From assembly GCF_014306625.1 (NCBI RefSeq), contig NZ_JACRYL010000001.1:333470-397469 (forward strand): DNA of 64,000 nucleotides, written 5' to 3'. The number at the start of each line of letters is the position of its first letter. Positions within the stretch are counted from its first letter, which is position 1. Shown here piece after piece: positions 1-10,249 of the stretch. The position numbers and the translations under genes were made by a program. This DNA is from Pedobacter fastidiosus. GTDB lineage: Bacteria; Bacteroidota; Bacteroidia; Sphingobacteriales; Sphingobacteriaceae. The notes beneath the pieces are model-generated. The model worked only from the letters and a program-made list of their open reading frames with translations, was not told where the DNA came from and did no database searches.

Positions 1-3000
1 ATTTTACCTCTCCATCTCTTAAAGGGATAATTTGCAATATTCAAGTTATTGCAGTTATTATTTTATTAACGCTGTTCAAATCGAATTCGTATGCTCAAAC
101 TAAAATTTATGCAAATTCTGTAAGCGCTACCACTCCTAATGCTGTTTCCTCTTTAACGGGTTGCGGTTTGTTAAATCTTCAGCCCTGCTATAACACATTA
201 ACGGTAGAAAATGCCAGCAATGCTTTAACTGCAGATAATGCAACTTTTGCAACGGTAAAATCTTACGGTGGCGCTGCTTTAGGCATTGCTGGTTACAGTG
301 GTGAATTGGAAATAAAATTCCCTACAGATGTTCCGGCAGGGAAAACCACTTATGTAAGAATTGATTTTAATGCGGATGTTTTGAATGCACTGCTCGGTGG
401 AAATTTAGGAGGCTTATTGGCAAATGTGGTTGGAAATGTGGCACTTGGTGATCATACTTTTGAAATTGGGGCTAGAAATTCTGTCGGCACAACGGTTTTA
501 AGTGGAACAAGTTCTGCAGCTTTTTCAAGTAATAATTTGCGTTTGGTAAAAGATGCCAATGGATATTTTTATGTTGCAATTACTCCCGATCAAATTTACG
601 ATCGGATTTATGTGCGGGATAGAACAGCTGCTTTATTATTGAGCACCGCAAATAACACCAAAGTTTATTATGCATTTTATAATTCAGGATCAGATGTTTG
701 TGCACAGGCTGCCTATACCAGTTTTGATGGAACAGGTTTAACTGTAGATGCCTTAGGACTTGGCGGCGCTGGAGTTACGAATCCTGAAAGGGCGATTGAT
801 ACTGATCCAACAACATTTTCTCAAATTAGTTTAGGCGCTTTAGGTGTTGCAGGATCTATAGGACAGAATTTTTATTACAATACCTTATCTGATGCCGGTG
901 ATGATTTTAATTTAAGATTGAGTACTTCTTCAGCATTGCTGAATGCAGGCGTTTTAAATAATATAATGGTTACGGCCTACAATGGCAATACACAAGTCTA
1001 TACTCAATCGGCTGCTAATTTGCTTGGGCTAGATTTACTTGGATTACTGAATGGAGGCCAAATTGCAACCATTCCGTTTTCTCCCGGTGTACCGTTCGAT
1101 CGGGTTCGGGTTTCATTATCATCATTGCTGAACGTTAATTTAACCCAAACCATTCAGGTTTATGGAATTTCAAGATCAGCAGGCAGACCAACCTTTACCT
1201 CACCCGCAAGTAATGCTGTTTCTGCATGTTATAATTCTTCGGCAGCATTAACCGCCACCACGCCAAATACAAATGAATTATTATGGTATGCTACTGTGGA
1301 AGGTGGTGCACCATTGGCCACTGTAGCTTTTAATGGCACCTATAATACACCTACTTTAACTGCAAACGCCACTTATTATGTGGCTGCCCGCAAATTGGGT
1401 TGTACTGCAGAATCTGTACGTGTGCCTGTAACGGTGACTGTTAATCCGGCAATTGTGTTCAATACCACAACTTTAAATAATGCAACAAGTGGATTTGCTT
1501 ATGCTAAACAAGTAAATGTTGCAACTGGAGGAACCCCTACATATACCTATGTTTTAACAAGTGGAAGTACCTTGCCTGCTGGATTAACGCTCTCATCTAC
1601 TGGTTTAATTTCTGGCACACCGACTACGACTGGTACTTTTACCTTCTCGATTACAGCAACAGATACCAAAAATTGTACTGCAACTGCTAGTTATACTTTA
1701 ATTGTAACGGCTACGCTGGCATTAACACCTGGAGCATTGCCTGATGGAGTAACTGGAACACTTTATCCAACGCAAATTATTCCTTCAGCTACAGGCGGAA
1801 CAGGTCCGTATGTTTATTCGGCAACTTCACTTCCTCCGGGATTAAGCTTTAATCCAGCAACAAGAGAAATAACAGGAACACCAACTCAAAGTGGAACTTA
1901 TACCATTCCAGTTACAGTTACTGATGCAAATGGAAATACAATTACCTCGAATTATACAGTTAAAGTAACCGATCCTTTGGTTTTACCACCAGCTACTTTG
2001 GCCAATGGCACAACTGGAACGGTTTACACCACACAGATTATTCCAATTGCAACGGGCGGTACTGTTCCTTATACGTATTCGGCAACTGGCTTGCCTGCCG
2101 GATTAGCTTTTAACCCAACAACTAGAGAAATTACCGGAACACCAACTACCGCCGGAACATTTACCATTCCGGTAACTGTAACAGATAATGTTGGAAAAAC
2201 CGCTACGACTAATTATTCCATTACCATAACCGACCCATTATTATTGCCAAGTGCAAGTTTACCAGATGGAACTGCTGGTGTTGCTTACCCAACACAGGTA
2301 ACGCCCGCTGCTACAGGAGGTGTTGGTCCTTATACATACGTTGCAACAAATCTTCCTCCGGGATTAACTTTTGATCCTGCAACCAGAGCAATTACTGGCA
2401 CACCAACTCAAGCCGGAAATTACTCAGTTTCAGTAACGGTTACGGATAGTCAGGGAAAAACGGCTAGCAATACATATCCTATTAAAGTTAATGGAGTATT
2501 ATCGTTACCTCCGGCAACTTTGGCAAATGGTATAGTTGGAACTTCTTATCCAACACAAACTTTACCAGCCGTATCTGGTGGTACAGCACCTTATACTTAT
2601 TTAGCAACTAATCTTCCTCCGGGATTAAATTTTAATACAGCAACTAGAGAAATTACAGGCACCCCAACCTTAGGTGGAACCTACATCGTTTCCCTAACAG
2701 CAACTGATGCAAATGGAAATAAGGTAAATACAGATTATAGCATTACAGTAACTGTAAATGCACCAGTTGTTGCTGCTGCAACAGTTTGTGCAGGTAGTTC
2801 GGCCACTTTAAGTGTAAGTAATTTGCAACCTGGTGTTACTTATAATTGGTATGCATCAACAGGAAGCACCGCTTTGGCCACCAATAATACGGGTGTTTTT
2901 GCAACTCCAATTGTTAATGCTCAAACGGTATTTTATGTAGAAGCAGTTTCTGGAACAGCGGTTAGTCCGCGTACTGCTGTTACGGTTTCAATCAATCCAT

Positions 3001-6000
3001 CAGCAAATTTAGCAGTTGTTACCACAAACAATCAAATTATAAATAGTGGTCAAACCACAACCTTATCGGCAACAACAGATGCTGGCAATACCATTAGATG
3101 GTTTGATGCTCCAAATGCTGGAACTCAATTGGCAACCGGAGCAAGCTTTAATACGCCAGCCTTAAGTACAACAACTACATATTATGTGGAAACCGTAACT
3201 GCAAATGGTTGCGTAAGTACAAGTCGTGTTCCAGTAACTGTAACCGTAATTAATGGAGGTGGAGGTACGGCTTGTAATGCAGCAAATTCGCAAAATAGTG
3301 GCATTACAGGACTTTGTATTTTATGTGGAATCAGCAATGCTGGAAATTCTACTGATGCAGATCCAAATAACTTTACCAGAATTACCTTAGCGGTTGGCGT
3401 AGGTTCAGCAGGCTATCAACAACTCATATTTCCATCTGTTGGTTTAGCTACAGACAGCATCCGTTTAGATTTGGGCTTACCAACTGGATTGTTGGATCTG
3501 GGAGTTTTAGGTGGCGTAACTGTAAATATTTTAAATGGAACTACAATTGTAAAAACTGTTCAGTTGAACTCATCGGTTCTAAATCTTCAGCTTTTAGGTG
3601 GCAGTCGCTTTGCAGCTACTTTGGTTGCTGGCGGTGCTTATGATCGTGTAGAAGTTCGAATCAACGGATTAGTTTCCGCGATAACCAGTCTAGATGTTTA
3701 CGGAGCAAGTATTATTTATCCAAATCCAACTTTAACTTCGGGTTCACAAACCATCTGCTCGGGCAGTACAGCTACATTAACCGCAACGGCTAATGGTGGT
3801 ACAACACTTAATTGGTACACTGCTGTAACTGGTGGAACGTTGTTAACAACCGGAGCTTCATATACAACCCCAGCTTTAACAACAACTACAACTTACTACA
3901 TAGAAGTAAGTAAAGGCGGTTGCGCAAATGCAACTCGTGTTCCGGTAACTGTAACGGTAACTCCTGTTTTGGCTACACCGGTTCTTGCTCCAATTGTAAG
4001 TGCTTGCGAAGGATCAACTTCTACACTTTCGGTAAATAATCCTGATCCTGCGATAACTTATAATTGGTATGATGCATCTACAGGTGGAACGTTGTTGTTC
4101 ACTGGATCAACATTTATTACGCCAGCTTTAACCGCAACAACAAGCTATTATGTAGAAGCTATTCAAGGATCTTGTACCAGCGCAAGTCGTGCGGTTGCAA
4201 CAGTAACCGTAAATCCTCGTCCGGCTTTGCCAACAGTTACAGCATCATCATCAACAGTTAGCGCAGGGCAATCGGCAATTTTAACTGCAACTTCTACAGA
4301 TCCTGGTGTTACTTTTAACTGGTTTACATCTGCAACTTCTACAAGTTCTGTTTACACAGGAGCAACCTATGTTACGCCTCCATTAACAGCAACAACAACA
4401 TACTATGTAGAATCTGTTTCTCCAAATGGATGTTCTTCGGCTAGTAGAGTTCAAATTACAGTAACGGTAGATGGAACAATTACACCAAACCCAGTACCAT
4501 GCGAAGCCGCAATTTCTCAAGCCAATGGCGTAACTGGAGTGGCATTGCTTTCTGGAGTTTTTAACGCAGGTTTGGCAATCGATAACGATACCCAAACAGC
4601 TTCATCATTGGTTATGCCTGTTGGTGCTTTGGGCGCATCGGTTTATCAATATTTAGGTTTTGGCTCGCTATCTAGAGTTGGAGATACTGTAAAAGTATTG
4701 GTTTCATCTCCAGGCAGATTACTTTCTTTATCACTTTTGGGCAATGCTCAAATCACAACATTTAACGGTACAACAAGTAACGCAGATTCGAAATTATTAA
4801 ATAATAACCTCCTTAATGTTCAATTGTTAAGTGGAAATACACAAGCCTTAATCACCTTTGTTCCGACAGTTCCATTTGATGGTGTAGAACTGAGATTAAA
4901 TTCGGGTGTACTTGGTGCTTTAACATCAATCAATTTAAATTATGCGCAACGTGTTTTGGTTGCGCCGACAGTTATTTCGGCAAATGTTTCTGGTTGTGTT
5001 GGTTCTACTGCACTCTTAGAAGTTAGCAATCCAACAGCTGGATTTACCTATCAATGGTTTGATGCCTCTGGTATATATTTAACCGGAAAAGACGGTGTGA
5101 GTTTTACAACTCCAGCTTTAACCGCCAATACAAAATACTTTGTGGCTGCGGTTTCCGCTTCAGGTTGTGTAAGTGCAAAAACTGTAGTTAATGTAACTGC
5201 GAATCCTTTACCGGCAACGCCAGAATTATTATCGCCAACAGTTTCAACCTGTGCTGGCCAAACCGTTGTGCTTCAAGTAAAAAATCCAGTTGCTGGCATT
5301 GTATATAAATGGTATGATGCGGCAAATGTTTATCAAGCAGGAAAAGATGGAGATACTTTTACAATTACCAATATTGGTGCGGGTACAACAACTTACTCGG
5401 TTGAAGCTACAAATGCTTGCGGTGTTTCTACGGCAAAAGCAACAGCCACCATTCAAACTGGCGGCGGTTTAGATACCCCAATAATTACACCAGCTTCGGT
5501 AACTATAAATAGTGGTTCGGTAGCGGTATTGAAAGCAACCTCTACAACAGGAGGCGTTGTATTTAATTGGTATGATAGCTCAACATCAACTACTTCGCTA
5601 TTTACAGGTGATACCTTTGTAACGCCACAATTATCAAGTACAACAACCTATTATGTAGAAGCTACAATTGGTGGATGTTCTACAAACAACAGAGCTATAG
5701 TTGTGGTAACTGTAATTCCGAATGGTGCTCCTGTTCCTACACCTTGTGGTGCGGCTACGGTTTCGGTGGCGGCAGGTGCAACTGTAGGAACGATAGGTGC
5801 TTCGGTTGTTAATCCAGGTTTAGCTATTGATGGTGATATAAGTACAGGATCTAGCTTGGTGATTCCGGTTGGATTACTTGGTGGATCGGTTTATCACCAA
5901 TTAGGTTTTACCGGTGGATTATCAAATATTGGAGATACGTTGAGCGTAAGCATTACTTCTCCAGGCAAATTATTATCGCTTGCAGTTTTACCAAGCCTAA

Positions 6001-9000
6001 CTGTAACTACATTCCAAGGTGCAGTGAGTAACAACGACGGAATTACTTTAAACAACCCATTAATTAGCCTTAATTTATTGAGCGATGGAAGTGGAGCAAT
6101 ATTAACCTTTGTGCCATCAGCTAAGTTTGACGGGGTAGAATTAAGATTGAGCTCAGGCATTTTAGGTGCTCTAACTTCGGTTAATTTGAATTATGCACAA
6201 AGAACCATTCCGGTTCCAACCGTTCAGGCATCTTTAACAAATGTTTGTCAGGGAACTTCAGCTGTGCTAAATGTTCAAAATCCTCAGGGTAACGTAACTT
6301 ATAAATGGTACTTGGGCACAACTTATCAAACTGGAAAAGATGGACCAACATTTACAACGGATGCAAGTTTACCTGCGGGAAGTTATATTTATGGTGTAAC
6401 AGCGACAGCAAATGGCTGCGAAACGGAAAGTGCAAAAGTAACCATTACGGTACAGGCACCACCTGCTTCGCCAATTCCATCAACTGGAAATCCGGCAACA
6501 ACTTGTATCAATACACCGGCAACATTAAGTGTTCAAGCGGTAGCAGGTGTAATTTACAATTGGTACGATGCACCAACGGCTGGAAACATGCTGGTGAATA
6601 ACAACAGCAGTTTTACAACTTCGGTATCGCTTGCAGCAGGTACTTATGATTATTATGTAGAGGCGGTTAGTGCTGGAGGAAGCGGTTGTTCAAATTCAGT
6701 TCGAACTAAAATTTCGATTACCGTTAATCCATCTTCAACAGCGTTGGATCTTGCGGTTACTGGAAATACATCATTGTGTAATTCAGGTAGCGCAGTACTT
6801 ACAGCAACTAGTACAACGGTTACCAATCCAATATTTACTTGGTACACCGATGCAACACTAACAACGATTGCTTTTACTGGGCCAGTATTTACAACGCAAG
6901 CAATCTCTGCAACTACTAAATATTATGTTACGGTTAGCGGAACAAATAAATGTGCCAATACACCTGGAACTGCGGAGGAAGTTACCATCACCATCAATCC
7001 AGTTGCTGTAGCTACAGATATTAATTTATCTGGAACAACAACGATATGTGGAGGTTCATCAGTTACACTTACTGCAAGTTCTACAACGGTTACCAATCCA
7101 CTATTTACGTGGTATAGTGATGCAGCTTTAACAACGGTTGCCTATGTTGGTCCGGTATTTTTAACTCCTGTTTTATCCACAAACACAACTTATTACGTAA
7201 CTGTAAAAGGAGATAATCGATGCGAAAATACCGCTGCAACAGCAAAATTGGTAACAATTACGGTTAATCCAGCTGCAACAGATTCTGATATTACAACAAG
7301 TGGAGCAACTTCCATTTGCCAAGGTTCATCAACAGTGTTGTCAGCCACAACGACTACGGTTACCAATCCGGTTTTCACTTGGTATAGTGATGCAGGATTA
7401 ACAACTGTGGCATATATCGGTGCAACTTTTAACACACCGGCTCTTAATGCAACTACTACTTATTATGTTACGGTTAGAGGAGATAATAAATGCGAGAATG
7501 CGCCAGCAAATGCAAAAATTGTAACGGTAACCGTAAAAGAGTTCGCCACCGCGGCCGATATTACAGTGAATAATGCTCAGATCTGTTCGGGCACTTCAGC
7601 AGTACTTATGGCATCGAGCTTAACAGTAACGCAACCAGTATTTACTTGGTATAGCGATGCTTCTTTAACCAATGTGGTATTTACTGGTCCAACATTTACT
7701 GTTCCGGTTACTGTAACTACAAATTATTATGTAACCGTTAGAGGTGCAAATAAATGTGAAAACACAGCTGCAAATGCAAAAGTGGTAACGGTTACAGTTA
7801 ATCCTTTGGCAACAACAACAGATATTATTGCTAATGGAGCCGTGGCCTGTACATCATCATCTACTACTTTAACGGCAAGTTCTCCAACGGTAACTAACCC
7901 GGTATTTACTTGGTACACGGATGCTGCGTTAACCAATATCTCATTCATTGGTGCATCGTTTGTAACGCCAACATTAACCGCTAATACCACTTATTATGTA
8001 ACTGTAAAAGGAGATAATAAATGTGAAAACGCACCGGGTAACGCAAAAGTGGTTGTGGTAAACATTAAACCATTGGCTTCTGCTTCTGATATTACTGCTG
8101 CAGATGCAACGATTTGTGCAGGATCATCAGCTCCGCTTAATGCGAGTACCACAACGGTGGTAAATCCTGTATTCACATGGTATAACGACGCTAATTTAAC
8201 CACCGTGGCAGCTGTTGGATCATCATTTAATACTCCGGCATTAACAGCAACCACAAAATATTATGTTACTGTAAAAGGAGATGATAAGTGTGAAAATTCT
8301 GCAGCGACAGCGAAAATTGTAACAGTGAATGTAAATGCGATAGCAACAGCTGCAGATGTAACTTTATCTACCCCAGCATTAATTTGCGGTTCGGGTTCAG
8401 TAGTTATCAATGCAAGTTCTACTACGGTAACAAGTCCGATATTTACTTGGTACAATGATGCATCCTTAACCAGTGTTGCCTTTACTGGCCCAACATTTAC
8501 CACCCCAGTGTTAACTTCAACCACTACTTATTACGTTACCGTTAAAGGAGCGAATAAATGTGAAAATGGAGCTGCGGATGTAAAAGCGGTTACAATTATT
8601 GTTAATCCAAATGCGGTAGCTACGGATATTGCAGTAAGTGGCTCAACTTCTATTTGTGGAAGTACTTCAGCTGTGCTTAATGCAAGTTCTACCACAGTTA
8701 CCAATCCAATATTTACTTGGTATAGTGATGCTGCTTTAACTAATGTAGCCTTTATTGGGGCAACATTTACTACGCCTGTTTTAACAGCAAATACAACTTA
8801 TTACGTAACTGTTAAAGGCGATAATAGATGCGAAAATACCGCTGCAAACGCAAAAGTAATTAGCATCACCGTTAATGCCTTGCCATTAAATCCTGTTGTT
8901 TCAACAGCGGGAACCAATATCTGTGCAGGTGATGCAACATCACTTACCATTCAAAATCCACAAGCTGGAATTACTTACGAATGGTATAATGCAGCAACCG

Positions 9001-10208
9001 GTGGTAATCTTTTATTTACAGGAACAACTTATAATACTTTAGCATTAAGCACCACAACAGATTACTATGTTTCTGCTGTTAACGCAACCAGCTGTAACAA
9101 TGCAGGTGGTAGAGTTAAGGTTACGGTAGTTGTAAATCCTAAACCAAATGTGCCTGCTGTTTCATCAAATAATGTTAATGTTTGTACTGGAAGTTCGGCG
9201 GTCTTAATCGTATCCAATCCACAAACAGGAATTGTTTATAATTGGTACACAACATCAACAGGAGGAACAATAGTTGGAACAGGAACAACATTTACAACCC
9301 CTGCAATAACTGCAAACATAACTTACTATGTTGAAGGTGCATCTGGCTCTTGTACATCTATTTCTCGTACAGCGGTTAATGTTTCACCACTGCCTGTACC
9401 AGTTGCCCCAACTTCCGTAACTGCAAATAATTCGCCTATCTGTTCTGGCAGTGCAGCAGTTTTAACCGTAAATAATCCGGCAGCAAATTTAATTTATAGA
9501 TGGTACGCAGCGAGTTCTGGAGGTGCATCTCTTGCAGAAGGCGTAACTTTTACAACCCCAGCTTTAACCATAACTACCACTTATTATGTAGAAAGTGTTG
9601 CCGTTGGCGGATGTTCAAGTCCGACAAGAACGGCTGTAACCGTTAATGTGTTGCCGGTTTTAGCAACGCCAGTGGTTTCTGTTCAAGCTACAACCGCAAA
9701 TAGTATAACTTTTGGATGGCCAGCAGTTCCGGGTGCAACGGCTTATGAGGTATCGACTAATAACGGCGTGACTTGGCAGGCTCCAACTTCGGGATCAGCA
9801 GGAACAGCATTCTTGGTTTCAGGCTTAAAACCAGATCAAAGTGTAACTGTAATCGTTCGAGCTAAAGGGCAGATTGATTGCCAAACCAGTGCAAATTCTA
9901 CACCTGTTGTGGGTAAGGCTGCCAATCCATTGGGCAATCAGATTTATATTCCAAACATTTTTACGCCAAATAATGATGGCAAGAATGACATCTTCCTGAT
10001 TTACGGAAATACAATTGCCAGCGCAAAAATGAGCATTTACACTCAATGGGGGCAGTTAATTTACCAATCAGATAATGTTGCGAATGGTTGGGATGGAACT
10101 TATAAAGGTGTCAATCAGCCAGTGGGCGTTTATGTATTCATGATTGATGTTCAATTTGCGGATGGAACAAATACGATGAGAAAAGGAACAATAACCTTAG
10201 TAAGATAA
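1..10208 (+). CDS. Giant multidomain Ig-like surface protein with T9SS type B (gliding-motility) C-terminal sorting domain, 5' partial
   Basis: The reading frame is open from base 3 with no stop, so the start codon lies outside the window; about 3,400 residues are visible. A TTG at 168 could be mistaken for the start, but the upstream frame encodes a signal peptide: a hydrophobic run near bases 45-76 and a likely SPase I site after Ser-Tyr-Ala (bases 87-95). Domain order by base: discoidin-like segments (210-700 and 700-1185), five He_PIG-type putative-Ig repeats (1446-2760), Ig_7-like domains with the YNWY/TYYVE pattern alternating with three more discoidin-like segments (from 3270, 4497 and 5743), eight near-uniform 89-residue Ig-like repeats (6739-8883), more Ig_7 domains, a fibronectin III-like domain (about 9660-9920), and a C-terminal CHU_C domain (9940-10205) with the IFTPNNDGKND motif. 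In the family this domain directs secretion by T9SS and surface attachment. Cargo role is well supported; adhesin function is inference. Confidence 0.92.
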   Translation, partial: FTSPSLKGIICNIQVIAVIILLTLFKSNSYAQTKIYANSVSATTPNAVSSLTGCGLLNLQPCYNTLTVENASNALTADNATFATVKSYGGAALGIAGYSGELEIKFPTDVPAGKTTYVRIDFNADVLNALLGGNLGGLLANVVGNVALGDHTFEIGARNSVGTTVLSGTSSAAFSSNNLRLVKDANGYFYVAITPDQIYDRIYVRDRTAALLLSTANNTKVYYAFYNSGSDVCAQAAYTSFDGTGLTVDALGLGGAGVTNPERAIDTDPTTFSQISLGALGVAGSIGQNFYYNTLSDAGDDFNLRLSTSSALLNAGVLNNIMVTAYNGNTQVYTQSAANLLGLDLLGLLNGGQIATIPFSPGVPFDRVRVSLSSLLNVNLTQTIQVYGISRSAGRPTFTSPASNAVSACYNSSAALTATTPNTNELLWYATVEGGAPLATVAFNGTYNTPTLTANATYYVAARKLGCTAESVRVPVTVTVNPAIVFNTTTLNNATSGFAYAKQVNVATGGTPTYTYVLTSGSTLPAGLTLSSTGLISGTPTTTGTFTFSITATDTKNCTATASYTLIVTATLALTPGALPDGVTGTLYPTQIIPSATGGTGPYVYSATSLPPGLSFNPATREITGTPTQSGTYTIPVTVTDANGNTITSNYTVKVTDPLVLPPATLANGTTGTVYTTQIIPIATGGTVPYTYSATGLPAGLAFNPTTREITGTPTTAGTFTIPVTVTDNVGKTATTNYSITITDPLLLPSASLPDGTAGVAYPTQVTPAATGGVGPYTYVATNLPPGLTFDPATRAITGTPTQAGNYSVSVTVTDSQGKTASNTYPIKVNGVLSLPPATLANGIVGTSYPTQTLPAVSGGTAPYTYLATNLPPGLNFNTATREITGTPTLGGTYIVSLTATDANGNKVNTDYSITVTVNAPVVAAATVCAGSSATLSVSNLQPGVTYNWYASTGSTALATNNTGVFATPIVNAQTVFYVEAVSGTAVSPRTAVTVSINPSANLAVVTTNNQIINSGQTTTLSATTDAGNTIRWFDAPNAGTQLATGASFNTPALSTTTTYYVETVTANGCVSTSRVPVTVTVINGGGGTACNAANSQNSGITGLCILCGISNAGNSTDADPNNFTRITLAVGVGSAGYQQLIFPSVGLATDSIRLDLGLPTGLLDLGVLGGVTVNILNGTTIVKTVQLNSSVLNLQLLGGSRFAATLVAGGAYDRVEVRINGLVSAITSLDVYGASIIYPNPTLTSGSQTICSGSTATLTATANGGTTLNWYTAVTGGTLLTTGASYTTPALTTTTTYYIEVSKGGCANATRVPVTVTVTPVLATPVLAPIVSACEGSTSTLSVNNPDPAITYNWYDASTGGTLLFTGSTFITPALTATTSYYVEAIQGSCTSASRAVATVTVNPRPALPTVTASSSTVSAGQSAILTATSTDPGVTFNWFTSATSTSSVYTGATYVTPPLTATTTYYVESVSPNGCSSASRVQITVTVDGTITPNPVPCEAAISQANGVTGVALLSGVFNAGLAIDNDTQTASSLVMPVGALGASVYQYLGFGSLSRVGDTVKVLVSSPGRLLSLSLLGNAQITTFNGTTSNADSKLLNNNLLNVQLLSGNTQALITFVPTVPFDGVELRLNSGVLGALTSINLNYAQRVLVAPTVISANVSGCVGSTALLEVSNPTAGFTYQWFDASGIYLTGKDGVSFTTPALTANTKYFVAAVSASGCVSAKTVVNVTANPLPATPELLSPTVSTCAGQTVVLQVKNPVAGIVYKWYDAANVYQAGKDGDTFTITNIGAGTTTYSVEATNACGVSTAKATATIQTGGGLDTPIITPASVTINSGSVAVLKATSTTGGVVFNWYDSSTSTTSLFTGDTFVTPQLSSTTTYYVEATIGGCSTNNRAIVVVTVIPNGAPVPTPCGAATVSVAAGATVGTIGASVVNPGLAIDGDISTGSSLVIPVGLLGGSVYHQLGFTGGLSNIGDTLSVSITSPGKLLSLAVLPSLTVTTFQGAVSNNDGITLNNPLISLNLLSDGSGAILTFVPSAKFDGVELRLSSGILGALTSVNLNYAQRTIPVPTVQASLTNVCQGTSAVLNVQNPQGNVTYKWYLGTTYQTGKDGPTFTTDASLPAGSYIYGVTATANGCETESAKVTITVQAPPASPIPSTGNPATTCINTPATLSVQAVAGVIYNWYDAPTAGNMLVNNNSSFTTSVSLAAGTYDYYVEAVSAGGSGCSNSVRTKISITVNPSSTALDLAVTGNTSLCNSGSAVLTATSTTVTNPIFTWYTDATLTTIAFTGPVFTTQAISATTKYYVTVSGTNKCANTPGTAEEVTITINPVAVATDINLSGTTTICGGSSVTLTASSTTVTNPLFTWYSDAALTTVAYVGPVFLTPVLSTNTTYYVTVKGDNRCENTAATAKLVTITVNPAATDSDITTSGATSICQGSSTVLSATTTTVTNPVFTWYSDAGLTTVAYIGATFNTPALNATTTYYVTVRGDNKCENAPANAKIVTVTVKEFATAADITVNNAQICSGTSAVLMASSLTVTQPVFTWYSDASLTNVVFTGPTFTVPVTVTTNYYVTVRGANKCENTAANAKVVTVTVNPLATTTDIIANGAVACTSSSTTLTASSPTVTNPVFTWYTDAALTNISFIGASFVTPTLTANTTYYVTVKGDNKCENAPGNAKVVVVNIKPLASASDITAADATICAGSSAPLNASTTTVVNPVFTWYNDANLTTVAAVGSSFNTPALTATTKYYVTVKGDDKCENSAATAKIVTVNVNAIATAADVTLSTPALICGSGSVVINASSTTVTSPIFTWYNDASLTSVAFTGPTFTTPVLTSTTTYYVTVKGANKCENGAADVKAVTIIVNPNAVATDIAVSGSTSICGSTSAVLNASSTTVTNPIFTWYSDAALTNVAFIGATFTTPVLTANTTYYVTVKGDNRCENTAANAKVISITVNALPLNPVVSTAGTNICAGDATSLTIQNPQAGITYEWYNAATGGNLLFTGTTYNTLALSTTTDYYVSAVNATSCNNAGGRVKVTVVVNPKPNVPAVSSNNVNVCTGSSAVLIVSNPQTGIVYNWYTTSTGGTIVGTGTTFTTPAITANITYYVEGASGSCTSISRTAVNVSPLPVPVAPTSVTANNSPICSGSAAVLTVNNPAANLIYRWYAASSGGASLAEGVTFTTPALTITTTYYVESVAVGGCSSPTRTAVTVNVLPVLATPVVSVQATTANSITFGWPAVPGATAYEVSTNNGVTWQAPTSGSAGTAFLVSGLKPDQSVTVIVRAKGQIDCQTSANSTPVVGKAANPLGNQIYIPNIFTPNNDGKNDIFLIYGNTIASAKMSIYTQWGQLIYQSDNVANGWDGTYKGVNQPVGVYVFMIDVQFADGTNTMRKGTITLVR
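1446..2760 (+). repeat. Five tandem He_PIG-type Ig-like repeats inside the giant protein
   Basis: Five consecutive units of about 260 bp. Each encodes a stretch of the form GT.YPTQ....TGG..PYTY, then LPPGL.F.P.TREITGTPT, then a TVTD.NG turn. The first unit is the most divergent. These are typical stalk-forming putative-Ig modules in secreted bacterial proteins. Confidence 0.85.
6739..8883 (+). repeat. Eight tandem ~268-bp units encoding near-identical Ig-like domains
   Basis: Eight units of about 89 codons run head to tail. Each carries a Cys near the start (ICxGSS-like), a TVTNPxFTWYSDA stretch, a TTYYVTVKGDNKCEN stretch with a second Cys, and a TVTVNP linker. The two Cys per unit could form an intradomain disulfide. 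The middle units are more alike than the Ig-like domains on either side, pointing to recent unit duplication or homogenisation. Confidence 0.88.
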
Positions 10209-10249
10209 TGAAGATGGAACCAAATTATAAACAGCAAAAATCAAATACC

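Noticed and set aside
7193..8524. Series of 80-88 codon ORFs on the minus strand
   Set aside because: Spaced with the repeat period and antisense to the Ig repeats; they are shadows of one reading frame in the repeat array.
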